From assembly GCA_036877525.1 (NCBI GenBank), contig JAZGTH010000072.1, forward strand, positions 3,573,501 to 3,637,500: a stretch of DNA of 64,000 bases, read 5' to 3'. Under the pieces are notes generated by a model. That model saw only the letters and a program-made list of their open reading frames with translations. It searched no databases and was not told the origin of the DNA. The position numbers and the translations under genes were made by a program. Origin of the DNA: Chromobotia macracanthus (lineage: Eukaryota > Chordata > Actinopteri > Cypriniformes > Botiidae). Below are positions 1-10,909 of this stretch, in pieces; the first letter of the stretch is position 1, and the number at the start of each line of letters is the position of its first letter.

Positions 1-133
1 AAAACAGCCACACTGTCAAACAGCTGTTTTCTAGCTTAATTCGTGATAACGTGAGGGTTCTGGAACATTTATTTTAGGAGTGCTGTATGTAACATATAAC
101 AATATTCTCTTCCTTTCTCCATATTTTCCCCAG

Positions 134-420
134 CGCTCACACCTGCTCACTGCACACGACTGTTTAAGCATGTCCACAGATGACAGTATCTCTGAAGACG
201 TGTCGAGCTCTGTGGCTCTGAGCCACGATCATATCAGTGCCAATGACGGGAAGGGGAGCGAGGTGTCCATCGTCTCCTCTGAGGACACAGTGTCTGGTCT
301 TCCCGAAGAGGAGCGACCCACGTCTTGCCCCGTTCAGACCCTGGAGGGCTTCCTACAGGAAACAGAGGGGGCAAATAGAGCCTCCGCCACACCAGCATGC
401 AACATTTCTAACAAAATAAG
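134..420 (+). CDS. mphosph9: mphosph9 exon 1 in window (start ATG at 170)
   Basis: The acceptor is ttttccccag before 134 and the donor is AG|gtgtgt at 421. The ATG at 170 opens MSTDDSISEDVSSS. The frame is also open upstream through the acceptor, so the true start may lie in an exon before the window. The exon leaves two bases to complete an Arg codon. The sequence is acidic and serine-rich with no domain. Confidence 0.8.
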
Positions 421-3400
421 GTGTGTAGCTGTTTGTCCTGTGATATTTGTAGCGTGAAATGATCTGAATATCGCAGATGTGCATATCGCAATATGTATAT
501 TGCAATGGTTTTTAATGACTAAATGATTTTAATACTTCAAAAAGTTATGTTTTTAGGATTATCATATCGAATGTCGCATTATTTAGCAAGTTATCACATA
601 TCGCATTTTTCTTTAATATTACGCAGTCCTAATTTGTTATGTGCTGTTTGGTAGGGCGGGTAGTAAAATTTTTTTTTTTTTAAATGTTCCTGGTTATTTT
701 TAAATGTTGTTCCAAAAAATGTTTATGGGCTTTAAGCGCTTTTGTTACTTCTTACCTCTTTGGTGGCACACAACAAGCCTTAGGGGCAGTTTGACTTAAA
801 ATGGCTCTTTCTCTTCATGTCACATGCTGCAGGAATCTATGTCTTCGTACCGAGGAGGAGTTCAGCTCAGGGAGAAGTTTGCCCTTCATCAACCCCAGCT
901 CCATAGAAACCCTCCGAGCTTTGGTGCAGGAGATTCAGAGCAGTGGAGAGACCGACCCTGAAATCTGGAAGAATTGTGAGGTACGCAGATGCTGAGACCA
1001 CACTGTTTGTCCTCTTACAGCCTCGTGGCCCAGGTTTCTGGGTCGTCATCTGGGGTCTCCCCTAGGAGCCCAGCTGACAGGAGAGAACAGATCACTGTAC
1101 AGCTGAGCCCCCAAGATCACCAACTTGATGAGTGAGATCATTTAGAAAAGTGTCACCATAAAGACCAAAGAGCCATTTAAAAATATAATATGATGATATT
1201 GCCTGTTGTCATTTTACCCAACTACCTGGATTCTAACTCCCTCAGAGCAGTCTGGATGCTCAGCTAGTCATAAAAGGGTTTGATGGATTGACAGCCTACA
1301 GTTTCAACATAATGAAATGCATTATGGGATGACAAGCCTAATTATTTCGAGGGGGGTGTTAATTGAGTCATTGTTACTCAACTGTCTGAATTCTACCCCC
1401 CCAAACTTCTGACTGGATGTTTAGATAAAATCATACAAATCTGTTTCATGGATTCACACAGGCACCATAGCATATCCCATAATGCATTCAGTCTTTTGAC
1501 CTAGACAGTCTAATTATTGAGGGTGGGTTCTATTTTTAATCATCCATAGATTTAAATTTGTTCTCTAACAACATACAGACAACATCTTGACATTTAGTTT
1601 AGTTTTGTTTTATGTTATATTTTGTTTTATTTAAAAAGGGCCGATGGCTGCATCTCTTTCAGCTGGTGGAAAAGCAATATCAAGAGCAAATTCTTGCTCA
1701 ACAGGAGCAGTACCAGTGCCAAATACAGGTGAGTTTCTCCAGGGACCGGACTGAGTTATTGTGTTCATGTAGCTGAGCGCTGTGCTTCACACTCCATCGT
1801 GTTTAAAGAGGAAACATGTTTACACAAGTACATGAATGCAGACACAACTAGCTATACAATTTCACACTGAATTTGAAGATTGAACACAATCACACGTATT
1901 GCAGCTTTAATTATGTACATGTGGGCTGCTCGCTTGCAATACATTGGCCAGTGTACGGAGCTGAGTCAGTGGCCACCTTCATTTGCATGATTGTGTGGAG
2001 GATGTTTCTGTTCTTAATGTGAGTGAAATGAAGATTCTTTTTTTTAATTAATTTATAACGCTTTTTTCCAGCTAATACAGGATGAAATTAAGGCGTTAGT
2101 GCAGTTACAGAACCGGCAAATCAGCTCACAGATGCACTCTCTGGACCCACCCCTGCAAGCCGATAAGAACTCCAAGCTTCTGGAGGGGCAGGTGAAGGAA
2201 ACCGTTTTCCCCCCCTCGGCCCCGGGGCCTCTGTCACCCCCTCAGCTCACCGTACACCCTCAAGAGAACTCTGAAGAGGGGATGGTCACGGTGCTGAGCA
2301 GCGGCTATGGGACTCTTTCCACCTGGGAGCACGGCTTGGACCCGGGACGGGCCAGTTCGACAGAAGGGAGAGACGAGGCGCTTTGGTCTCCAAATCAGCA
2401 GGATGGTAGTTTTGTACAGTCCCCTGTACCTGACACAAGCCCACTTGGCCCAAATCCGCTGGGCAGAACCATCCCAGCCAGTGAGAAGCTGCAGATGACT
2501 GCAGCAAGTGCGACTAGTCTACTGGCTAATAAACAAACAATTATAAGGTAATGACTGTTTGGTATATCAGTATGATTGTACTTTAGAGAAATTCAAAGGT
2601 AGGGTAGGCAATTTTGAAAAGGCTAGCAATAGCATGCTAGTTTTGAAGGCATAAGATCCCGCCCTCCCTTCACAGTGATGTCCAAAGCCACGCCTCCTCC
2701 AACACATGAACACATACATAGTTTGACAGGCAGGTAGAACATCCTATTATTGCATTCGGACCGAATACAATAATTGGACAAACATTTCATGGTCCTGCGC
2801 TTAGCACAGGAATATATTTATAAAAAATACCACTTATAGATACCAGTTATACCACTTTATCATTTATTGACATATACAGAGACATTGTTACTTTACATTG
2901 CTGTCTGTCTTTAGTCAACCTTTGACCTCGTGGGCCCAGCGGCAAAAACACAAACAGAGAAAGAGCAGAACCACAAAAAACAGGACGTCACATGAGGAGA
3001 GAGACAGAAGCTCAGCTGGAGCTGGATCTCCTAAAGAGCACACTCATATTTTGCCTAATGTAAGCTCACCCTGATGCTGGCATTGCTTTAAATGTTTTAA
3101 ATGTTCACAAAGGTGTTTTTGGCCATTAATAACTGATTTCTTTATGTACCTCATATCTGTCTCTTATGGCTCTGCACATTCAGCGTGGACACAGTTCAAG
3201 CTCTGTGAATTCGTTGCCTCTAAGGAGAAGTGACAGCCTGGTGTCTGAAGCCTCAGGTAACATGTTTCACTAAGCATCAAGCTCTGCTGTCTGGTTAACA
3301 AGACTCAGAGTGACAACACTGATCTTATGAGCCCACGGATGGGTAGTGTTACATTTAAAAAAAGAAATTTGAAAAATAAATTTTGTTGTTTGAATCAATC

Positions 3401-6400
3401 CAGTTTGTTTTTCTGTTTGTTATGAAGTTGTTTTTTTCAGAACGTGTTTAATGTGCAAGAAGTGTGTTTTTCTACTGTTTTTTTTTCCCAGGCCTCTCTT
3501 ACTGGAAGCTGGAGGAGAGTGAGTTATACCGCCCCCTACCTGACAACTTAGAAAGCAGTTGCTTCGTCCTGCCACAGGTAAGATCTAACAAATATCCTCT
3601 GACTGGTTAGTGAAAAGGTTTTATTCAACATGAAATTGTTGAATAAAAATGAAAAGTCTATCAAAATTGACTTTCATTTATCTTTTTAATAAATACCCCT
3701 GTTCTTATTTTGCACAGTTCATTGGTGCATGTTAATCTAAAAATTCTTATTCTGACAAAATGTTTTATTTAAATGTTTATTCTGATGAAATTGTTATTAA
3801 AATGTAAGTTGTAGGAGCTTTAATTGCCTCTGAAATGGCTTTCTTTTGCTGTTTCTGCCAGACTCCAGATGATAACCGTCTCTCTGTGTCTCTGCGTGAG
3901 ATTTACCATGGCAAACAGAGAGGAGATCCCAAAGGGCATGAGTGGGACTCCTTAATCAACTCCTCAAACTCCTCCCCTCAGGTCGGAGCTGAGCCAGTTA
4001 ACACAAGAATTAATTAAGCGGTGAACTGTCAAGAGACCTTCCTCACCTGTGGATCTCTCCTGCAGGTGTTGACTCTGGACTCCACGGTGCACATGAAACA
4101 CTCAGATCGCACATCCGGCTTCACCTCTCCGTCCCACTTCAGCAGTCCATCTGCACAGGTCAGAGTCTGTCCAAGCAGCGGGGCGCCAATCAGCCCGGAC
4201 TCCATGGCCCCACGCAGTCGCAGCGATACTGACTGCATCTCAAATGCCAGCAGTCTGTCCGCGCAGCAGCTGCCCGAGCGGATGTCTCTGTCCCCGACTG
4301 CACTCAGAGCAAACCTGGCCAACAGCGAGGACGAAGGCAGCCACACTGCCACGGTCACCGTGCAGCCCAGAGGTCCATCCGCTCAGGAGACAAGCAGACC
4401 GAACAGAAGCAGCCCTGGATCGACCAGTCAAAAGCTGGAGAGAAGAACCTCACTAGAAGATCCAGTGGTCCTCTCACTGTAAATACCCTCTAGCGTTTTT
4501 GTCTTAAACACTGCAGATGTTTCAAAAAGGCAATAAGCTACAGGAAGTTGTGGTTTACAGTGAATTTAGAACAGCTAGGGGGCACTGTTGGCACAACACA
4601 AACCTGAATTTCATCAAATAAACGGATGAAACAAACACATAATAATATTAATAAATAAATATATTCTTCAGTAACAGCAACACACAAAACACAGTGATGC
4701 ACTAATACTGATGTAAGAGGTCATTTATAGAGTTTTTCATCTTTAAATGCGGCTCAACCATTTAGAATTAAGGACCAAAACTGTTTCATATATTATCTGT
4801 TTTGTGCCTCTTTAGCTTCATAAAAACAGTGTGAAACAGCATTTGGAAAATAATTAGTCTGAAATATTTCTTTGTGAAACAATAAAGAACAGGACTACAT
4901 CAGGAATTGATTGGGATTGACATGTTAGATTGTTATATTAGTGGTTTGTATCTTTTATTCGTCCTATCTGCATGGTCTTTTGTAACATTAGCAGAACAGT
5001 TATTTTAGAAAAATAAATAAGTATTAGTGCAATTCTTTTCCTCTCATTACGCCTGTATTTGAAGATTACAATGTGAAAGTGAAATTCTGTATGACCCATC
5101 ACTTCACCTATAGAAGCTTTCTCGCTCTGATTTCTCTCTCTTCAGTACAAGAGTCTGTTGTGTCACACTAACTCATTTGATTGGTCTCCTCTCGCCAGGT
5201 TGAGACAGAACCTCAGAGAGAAACACGCCCGACACATAGCCGATCTCAGAGCGTACTACGAGGGAGAGATCAGTGCTCTGAAAGATAAATTGGACCTGGC
5301 GAATTTACCTGCTGATATGGAGAAAAGCAACAAGATGTTACTTGAGAGGTGAGAGGTCATGACCTGCTGATCCTGACACACTAAAATCACCAAGATACAC
5401 TGCAGCGATTCATAGAACATCTGTGACTATATTAATATCTATCTATTACTTAGTGTTTAATTAATTTATTATCACCACTGGCCTGAAAATTGTTGTATTT
5501 ATACAGGGTAATATTAGTTTTTCCTGTTTTCTATTTTCCTGTTACAGTAATGAGAATTTAATTACAATCAGTTTTGTTATTATATGATGTTCCTGTAGCT
5601 CAGCTGGTAGAGCATTGCATTATCAGCGCAAAAGTCATGGGGTTGACACATACTTATTAAATGTATAGTCTAAATGTATAGGGAACACACCTATTGATAC
5701 AATGTATAGCTTAAATGTATAGGGAACACACATTCTGATAAAATGTTTAGCTTAAATGGACTGTAGGTCCATTCCATGAAACCCTTTTGGTCATAATATA
5801 AATCTGATTATTGATTTTTAGTATCAGCCAATATTAATATAATGTTTCTGACTCATTTCAGGCATTACAATGAATGAATCTCACTTATAAACTAATAAAC
5901 TAACTAATAAACTCTAACTAATAAACAAATCAATAACTGGCAGATCTAATGTGGTATGTCTGTACATGTCAGTTTCAAATGCACTGCAGTACGAATGTTT
6001 TTGCCGTGGCTGGTTTGTGTACATCAGTACAGTGAGTCTGGTGTTCTGACGATAAACATTGTGTCATGGGAAGACTCTGCTGAACTCTGACTGATTGTGT
6101 CTTTGATCATCATTTGGCAGATGTCAGCACCTGGAGAGAGCGCTAACAGAGGCCAGCACACGCATCCGAGAACTGGAGATCAAAAACCAGCTCTTAGAAA
6201 GACAGCTGGTGTGTGTCACCACTTCTGCCTGCAACAGGAAATATATAAGATGCTGATGTTTAAGAGACCAGGGAAATTGTGCTTGTAGTCAGCAAAATTA
6301 TATTTGTTATATTGAAGGGGGATGTATTGTGGAAAACAGAATTATACATTTCAAAGGGGCAACAAAAATAAACAGCTGGAATTCAAAAAGGAAATTTATG

Positions 6401-9400
6401 GTGACTGAACACATTAACATGGATTGTATCAATGTGTATTTAGTCCTTTTGAGTGTTTTTATAAATTACTCTTTATTTTGTTTAGATTACAGCTCTGGTC
6501 ATTCTCACAACTGATTTCTTGAGGTGCATTCTGGGATGCCTTTTAAACAGTATTTTAGTAATGTTTAGTATTTTAGTACGTTCTTATGTATGCTAAATAT
6601 TTGTTAGCAAAATGTTATTTTCATGCATTGAAACTGATGCTTTACATTAAATCATGAGAAACAAATTCAGTCAATCTTTTGTACTTAAGCTGCAAAAGTT
6701 TACAGTAGGGCCTTAACAAACGTTTCTGATTACAAAGATTTGTGATTACGAAGTTTGTATTTGTTTGTATTTTTAGGCAGAATGGCCAGAACGTTACGAC
6801 GTGGCCAGTGCTACTGTCCAGGCCCTGCAGCAGAGGTTAGAGGAAGCCAAACACAGCAGCCAGGAGAAAGACACCACTGTCAGCCGACTTAAGAACCGCC
6901 TGCGTCAGCTGGAAGAAGCTGTCCAGAAGGCCTGTAAGGAAGTGGACGAGAAGGAGGCGTGTATGATGAAAGAACACAAGATGCTGCAGGATGTGAGCTG
7001 CCTGTCACACCATCTCTGAAGCTCCTGTTACTCTCTTCTGTTATTGTGTGATGATGTGTATTTCTGTTTTCTGCAGCTGCTGCACGAATACGACACTTTG
7101 AGAAGAGAGCATGAGGGAACAAAGGTGACTGCGGGTTCATCTGCCATCATGATACAAATCTAGAGTCTTTCTGAAATTATACAAATCTAGAGTCTTTTTG
7201 AAATGATTCGTACAAAGTACAAATGATGTCATTGCTTTTTTTAACAGGACAAGTTGGTCTCAACTGAAAATAAGCTCTTTGATGCCAATGAACAAATATG
7301 TGATCTTAAAAGGTAGTTACATAATAATCTTGAAAGGCTTGAATATAATAATAATTATTAACATAATAAATAATTATTAGCAGTAATTTTTTTTAGTGTA
7401 TTAAACTACTCTACTAAGCATTGTATTTTCAAAAAGTGAGGGATAACGTACAAATGCCATATTTACACATAACATAAACACAGCAGTATAAACGGTTAGC
7501 TTTTCCTTGCAAAAGATCTTGATTTTGTTTGGAATACTGATCGTTCGGAATACCTGTCGGAATATTGATTGTATCTCTTTTGTCTGTATTGTTTTGAAGG
7601 ATCATCTCGAAGCTGGAATCTCAAGTCCGACAGTTACAGCATGAGAGTCGGGCTAAAACCCGTCAGTCGCTCCACAGTCACTCTCAGCCGTCTGGAGCAG
7701 GGTACAAAACATCCTCACACAGCCGTCCTCCTTCCTTCTCCTCCTCACTTACTTCCACATCCAAACTATTAACATATTTGATCTTTGTGGTTTCAGTTTG
7801 TTCCATCACCCCGATCTGCTGCTTTCACCAAGCAAAAGGCCACGAGATGTCGACTGCAACCTGAGGAACGCGGCTGGTCTCAGAGGTGAACAGACATCTA
7901 GAGGGTCGCCAGACCAAACAGCCAGAGGGTACTGTTCATATTTCATTACTGTCACACGCATAATCAACATCACACCCAATGTGATTAAAGAGAAATATCT
8001 TTTACATTATACATTATTCACACAAAAATGCAATATGTGATTAAATAATTTGATATGCCACACAATAATGCTTTAAATGTGTGAAATCAGTTTAAATGAT
8101 ATTAAAATACATTTAATAACTGAAAATTATATAACCAACATGTTTCACATTCTTTCTCAGTCTCTGTTATTTGCATCCACCTAAAACTTTTTGAAGTATT
8201 AAAATCATTCAGTTCAATTCTGTACTTGATCATTTCACTGTGAGAAGGTGAAATTTAGCTCATGCTCACCGCTGTCTCTAGGCGGCTGTCTCCAGAGAGA
8301 GAGCAGACACAGGTTCACTCTGATGAGCAGAAGAAGAGAGATGTTCCTCTGACACCCATGATGAAGGCTCTGATCCAGATGGAGGACACCAAAGCCACAG
8401 AGGGTAAAGCTCTGTCCAAGTCCAGCTGCAATTCCACCAGTGCGTCACAGAATTGTTTCATTTACTGACACTGACTGTTTTTGAACTAATGTATTGGCAC
8501 TAGATTGTAGTCATTCTCGTTTTCTGATTGTCTTTAGGGCTGGCTAGAAGAAGACCTACTGTGGCTTTTGTGGAAACGTCTGTCAGGGAGGCAGTGCAGG
8601 ACAGGAGTGGAGCTGTGTTGAGGGCTCAGAGGAGTCTCTCTCCAGACAACCACAGATCCTCCTCTCTTCCCCCCAGAGCACAGAGAGCTCTTTCTGTCTC
8701 CACACCCAGTGAGTGACCATACTGACCCTTGCTCCTTTCACACTGGATGTGTTTTGTTTTTTAATTGTTTAACCTCCTAAACAACTGTTAACCTGCTTGT
8801 GATTGTAGCTGCAGTGATTTTTCCCATTTAAAAAGTCCTTTTGATTGATCGTTTTTTTTACGTTAGCAAAGAGAGACACCTTACTCATGCCTCTATCAGC
8901 CAAGTCCAGCCCTAAACGCTGCCCAACAGAGAACTTCTCCACTGCGTTGGGTCGCCCACTTCCTTCTCAAGAACACCTGCAGAACAGGTAACTTTTCTGA
9001 GACATTTCATCAACGTCCTCTGATGTTTCAGATGTTCTCTTTCAGTCTCTCGTTATACATTTATTTAAAGGTTTGATTTAGTTTGTGATCGCAATGGCTC
9101 CAATTCATCTCAACCATCCCAACCAAGCCCCAGGAAAAGGTTACAGTTTATGCCACCCGAGAGACCAGAAGGTAAAGTTCCAATTGTAACAATTGTAGGT
9201 TGTACGAATGTTACCCTAACATTTCCAAACAAAATTGTTAATCAAAACATTTATTAAAACATTCGGTTTTTTTAGGCATTGTATTAACGTTATTGCTTGG
9301 TTATAAGAATGTTATTCAAAATGTAATTCTGTAACATTATTCCACTAACAACAAGAATAACGTTTTTGATAAATGATGTATAACATTTATAAACATTTTA

Positions 9401-9423
9401 AAGTTACTTCAAGAATCTGTCTG

Positions 9424-9458
<35 letters not shown>

Positions 9459-10909
9459 GTCTATTTATCTATCTTTCTATAATTAATGAATAGTTACAGT
9501 GGAAGATTTTTAATAACGTATATAACAGTCTATATTTGGATACAGATACTGTCTTTTACCTAAAACTCTGTTGTTTCACAGTCTTGTAAGCATTGGTATT
9601 TCCTTCAGGAAATGTGTATCTGTTAATGAATTTCCTCCTCAGTGAAGCCTCAGTCTGATGCTGCAGACAGCAGTGAGTCTGATGAGCACACAGGCGGACA
9701 CAGCTGGCAGGAAGAGGAAGCTGCAGTCAGTTCACTGCAGACACAAGACAGCAGCGATGACACGCCCCTCTCCTGTCAGCCTCGTGTTCAGTCATTGGCT
9801 GACGCAGAACGTCTCTTTGATGAGCTCACACAAGAAAAGCAGCAGGTGATTGTGGGATATTTCCTGTTTTTATAAATAGATCTGGGTCTTTTTGTGATAA
9901 ATGTTGCGAAATATGTACTTATTTAATAAATACACTTAAAAAATAATTATGATTACATATTGTTGGACATGAACTTGATTGCTTCTTAAAATATATATCA
10001 GGAAAAAAGAGTACTTTCATTTAAAAAAATTTATTTAATTGAAATTGAATTGTGACTGACTAGACTTTGTTAGAATGAAACGGCTTCCAAACAGCTAGAC
10101 TAACTCTGAAACGGGTGAAAGAGGGACCTGAGGCACCTTAGGGAACCAGTTAAATTGAGCCAGTTAGCAACCACCCAGACACCATAGCATATTATATATT
10201 AATCATATATTAATCACCAAAATTTATGAAAAAATAACTCATCTTTGTAGATTTTACTATGCCACTCATATTTGTGCTGTATTAATAGTTGTTTTGTCCA
10301 TTGAGGAATTAAAGCGTGTGACTTTAAATCGCGAGTGTTGACACAGCATGTGACTCTCACCGGCTGTGCTGCAGTTTAACAGAGTGAGCACAGAATCAAT
10401 GCCAGTGTTGGATTCCACTGTGACCTCAGCACTGCACAGCCTTACATAAGCTGCCTTTATAGGGCCGCCAGTTAATCATCTCTATTTTAAGAACAGGCTT
10501 CCCTTTCTATTCACGCTGGGAAGTGCTCATTCAAAACCCTGTTGTTTAAGCATCAGCTCTGGCCTCAGCAATTCTGTCAACTTCCGTGACCTTTTTCTCC
10601 ATTTATTTTCTCAGATCGAAGCAGCACTGAGCCGGATTCCAGGAGCTGGGGCCCGAGTCTCTTTGCAAAGCAGATTAGATGAGGTGCGAACATGAATTGG
10701 TGTTCATTCAGATCCATATTGGGGTCGTGTGATATGAATATGACTTCAGAATAACTGCAATGTTTCAGTTATCGATGCTGATATTCCTGTTTCTTTTTGG
10801 ACTCCAGGTGTCACTAGAAAACCGTCTTGAAAAAGTGAACCGCGATCTTGGTTTCATTCGCATGACTCTGAAACGATTCAACATCTTGCGCTCTTCTGCC
10901 AATATTTAG
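170..10909 (+). CDS. mphosph9: mphosph9, M-phase phosphoprotein 9 (whole spliced CDS span)
   Basis: Twenty-three exons join in one frame (3492 nt, 1163 codons plus stop), close to the mammalian protein length. Family hallmarks are visible: the N-terminal ETLRALVQEIQSSGETD block, then GRWLHLFQLVEKQYQEQ, the central coiled coil beginning NLREKHARHIADLRAYYE (about residues 600-820), and the C-terminal ERLFDELTQEK and MTLKRFNILRSSANI blocks. Known role: MPHOSPH9 is a centrosomal mitotic phosphoprotein that holds CP110-CEP97 at the mother centriole and so represses ciliogenesis until TTBK2 acts. The serine-rich middle (residues about 160-600) looks disordered and fits a phosphoprotein. Introns longer than 300 bp in which I see nothing notable are 421-832, 1729-2071, 4479-5198, 6209-6776, 7929-8281 and 9846-10614. 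Confidence 0.95.
833..980 (+). CDS. mphosph9: mphosph9 exon 2
   Basis: The acceptor is acatgctgcag and the donor is GTGAG|gtacgc. It encodes the conserved SIETLRALVQEIQSSGETD...WKNCE block, one of the clearest MPHOSPH9 signatures. It ends in phase 0. Confidence 0.93.
1214..1533. repeat. Diverged tandem duplication, about 160-bp unit, in mphosph9 intron 2
   Basis: Two adjacent blocks share the same order of words: ctggattctaac / ctgaattctacc, then tctggatgctcag / actggatgtttag, ttgatggattgacag / ttcatggattcacacag, and cctaattatttcgaggg / tctaattattgaggg. The two copies differ substantially by substitutions and small indels, so this is an old duplication. No function is evident. Confidence 0.6.
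1639..1728 (+). CDS. mphosph9: mphosph9 exon 3
   Basis: Thirty codons, phase 0 to 0. The acceptor is the weak atttaaaaag at 1638. A stronger-looking acceptor at 1661-1662 would lose the family-conserved GRWLHLFQ residues, so the upstream one is preferred. It continues LVEKQYQEQILAQQEQ, the start of an N-terminal coiled coil. The donor is CAG|gtgagt. Confidence 0.9.
2072..2547 (+). CDS. mphosph9: mphosph9 exon 4
   Basis: The acceptor is ttttttccag and the donor is AAG|gtaatg. It begins LIQDEIKALVQLQNRQ, finishing the first coiled coil. A low-complexity Ser/Pro region follows, including VLSSGYGTLS, which resembles the mammalian VSSGYGT motif. Confidence 0.92.
2594..2914. repeat. Possible hAT-like repeat remnant in mphosph9 intron 4
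   Basis: The block opens caaaggtagggtaggcaatt, similar in its first bases to the better-preserved element at 32970-33367 and to 47219. I could not find a matching far end or target duplication, so the right boundary given is only the end of the intron. Confidence 0.35.
2915..3059 (+). CDS. mphosph9: mphosph9 exon 5
   Basis: The acceptor is tgtctttag and the donor is AAT|gtaagc. It encodes the family motif SWAQ followed by a run of Lys/Arg-rich residues. It is too short to stand out as an ORF but fits in phase on both sides. Confidence 0.88.
3184..3256 (+). CDS. mphosph9: mphosph9 exon 6
   Basis: A 73-nt exon with acceptor gcacattcag and donor CAG|gtaaca. It is Ser-rich (GHSSSSVNSLPLRRSDS) and ends in phase 1, matching exon 7. 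Confidence 0.85.
3492..3577 (+). CDS. mphosph9: mphosph9 exon 7
   Basis: The acceptor is ttttcccag and the donor is CAG|gtaaga. It encodes GLSYWKLEESE, equivalent to the GLTYWKLEE motif of mammalian MPHOSPH9. Confidence 0.92.
3862..3981 (+). CDS. mphosph9: mphosph9 exon 8
   Basis: Forty codons in phase 0, acceptor ttctgccag and donor CAG|gtcgga. It contains SLREIYHGKQRG, matching the SLKDIYYKKQRE region of the mammalian protein. Confidence 0.9.
4066..4478 (+). CDS. mphosph9: mphosph9 exon 9
   Basis: The acceptor is tctcctgcag and the donor is CACT|gtaaat. It starts VLTLDSTVHMKHSD and ends SLEDPVVLSL, both conserved. The middle is Ser/Pro-rich with several S/T-P sites, as expected of an MPM-2-type phosphoprotein. 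Reading past the donor meets a stop two bases on. Confidence 0.92.
5199..5348 (+). CDS. mphosph9: mphosph9 exon 10 (central coiled coil)
   Basis: The acceptor is ctcgccag and the donor is GAGAG|gtgaga. It encodes RQNLREKHARHIADLRAYYE, the most conserved stretch of the family and the start of the long central coiled coil. Confidence 0.95.
5591..5766 (+). mobile_element. tRNA-derived SINE copy 1, with internal tandem expansion
   Basis: It opens with a tRNA-like head carrying a perfect box A, TAGCTCAGCTGG, at 5596-5607, followed by gagcattgcattatcagcgc. Box B (ggggttgacac) is degraded. The body holds a unit of roughly 41 bp (aatgtatag.. taaatgtatagggaacacac ..) repeated two to three times. Such heads are typical of fish tRNA-derived SINEs. 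It is not a functional tRNA because no cloverleaf can be closed. Confidence 0.75.
6121..6208 (+). CDS. mphosph9: mphosph9 exon 11
   Basis: The acceptor is tttggcag and the donor is CTG|gtgtgt. It continues the coiled coil with RCQHLERALTEASTRIRELE. It lies in a different frame from the longer overlapping open frame at 6097-6288, which is a shadow. Confidence 0.88.
6777..6992 (+). CDS. mphosph9: mphosph9 exon 12
   Basis: Seventy-two codons in phase 0, acceptor atttttag and donor GAT|gtgagc. The heptad-rich coiled coil includes LQQRLEEAKHSSQEKDTTV and RLKNRLRQLEEAV. Confidence 0.93.
7077..7124 (+). CDS. mphosph9: mphosph9 exon 13 (48 nt)
   Basis: A sixteen-codon exon, acceptor ttttctgcag and donor AAG|gtgact. 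It encodes LLHEYDTLRREHEGTK, parallel to mammalian LLGEYESLGKEH. Confidence 0.9.
7248..7312 (+). CDS. mphosph9: mphosph9 exon 14
   Basis: The acceptor is tttttaacag and the donor is AAAAG|gtagtt. The peptide TENKLFDANEQICDLKR matches TENKLLDAYTQISDLKR of the family. Confidence 0.92.
7600..7701 (+). CDS. mphosph9: mphosph9 exon 15
   Basis: The acceptor is gttttgaag and the donor is AGCAGG|gtacaa. It encodes IISKLESQVRQLQHES, the C-terminal end of the central coiled coil. Confidence 0.9.
7797..7928 (+). CDS. mphosph9: mphosph9 exon 16
   Basis: The acceptor is gtggtttcag and the donor is AGAGG|gtactg. It is a low-complexity, basic region in the position of a poorly conserved part of the family. 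It is supported by phase and splice sites rather than similarity. Confidence 0.82.
8282..8403 (+). CDS. mphosph9: mphosph9 exon 17
   Basis: The acceptor is tgtctctag and the donor is GAGG|gtaaag. It contains DVPLTPMMKALIQMED, equivalent to the conserved DTPIMRALKELDE block. The next in-frame codons after the donor read into a stop at 8466. Confidence 0.88.
8538..8708 (+). CDS. mphosph9: mphosph9 exon 18
   Basis: The acceptor is gtctttag and the donor is CCCA|gtgagt. It encodes TVAFVETSVREAV and a Ser/Pro tail with RSSSLPPR, matching mammalian QRSSSLPPS. Confidence 0.9.
8867..8987 (+). CDS. mphosph9: mphosph9 exon 19
   Basis: The acceptor is ttacgttag and the donor is AACAG|gtaact. It carries TPTKRDTLLMPLSAKSSPKR, matching TPTKREIML...SPKRSP of the family. 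Confidence 0.9.
9071..9171 (+). CDS. mphosph9: mphosph9 exon 20
   Basis: The acceptor is tatttaaag and the donor is GAAG|gtaaag. It encodes RFDLVCDRN and PRKRLQFMP, matching the RFDIL and PRKQLQFLP motifs of MPHOSPH9. Confidence 0.9.
9425..9480. repeat. (ATCT)n microsatellite
   Basis: About thirteen tetranucleotide units, interrupted near the end by ctgtctattt and ctttc, in mphosph9 intron 20. Confidence 0.9.
9643..9845 (+). CDS. mphosph9: mphosph9 exon 21
   Basis: The acceptor is tttcctcctcag and the donor is CAG|gtgatt. An acidic, Ser-rich segment ends SLADAERLFDELTQEKQQ, the start of the conserved C-terminal helix. Confidence 0.93.
10615..10683 (+). CDS. mphosph9: mphosph9 exon 22
   Basis: Twenty-three codons in phase 0, acceptor ttttctcag and donor GAG|gtgcga. 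It encodes IEAALSRIPGAGARVSLQSR, the conserved C-terminal region. Confidence 0.93.
10808..10909 (+). CDS. mphosph9: mphosph9 exon 23 (terminal, stop TAG)
   Basis: The acceptor is ggactccag and the stop is TAG at 10907-10909. It encodes SLENRLEKVNRDLG and MTLKRFNILRSSANI, the diagnostic MPHOSPH9 C-terminus. Confidence 0.95.
   Translation: MSLENRLEKVNRDLGFIRMTLKRFNILRSSANI

Noticed and set aside
1661..1663. Acceptor ctctttcag as the start of mphosph9 exon 3
   Set aside because: It would delete the conserved GRWLHLFQ residues. The upstream acceptor at 1637-1638 keeps frame and these residues.
5591..5640. tRNA gene suggested by a perfect box A
   Set aside because: Box B is degraded, no acceptor stem or anticodon arm can be drawn, and the sequence continues into a SINE body. 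The same applies to the heads at 19430, 37371 and 63361.
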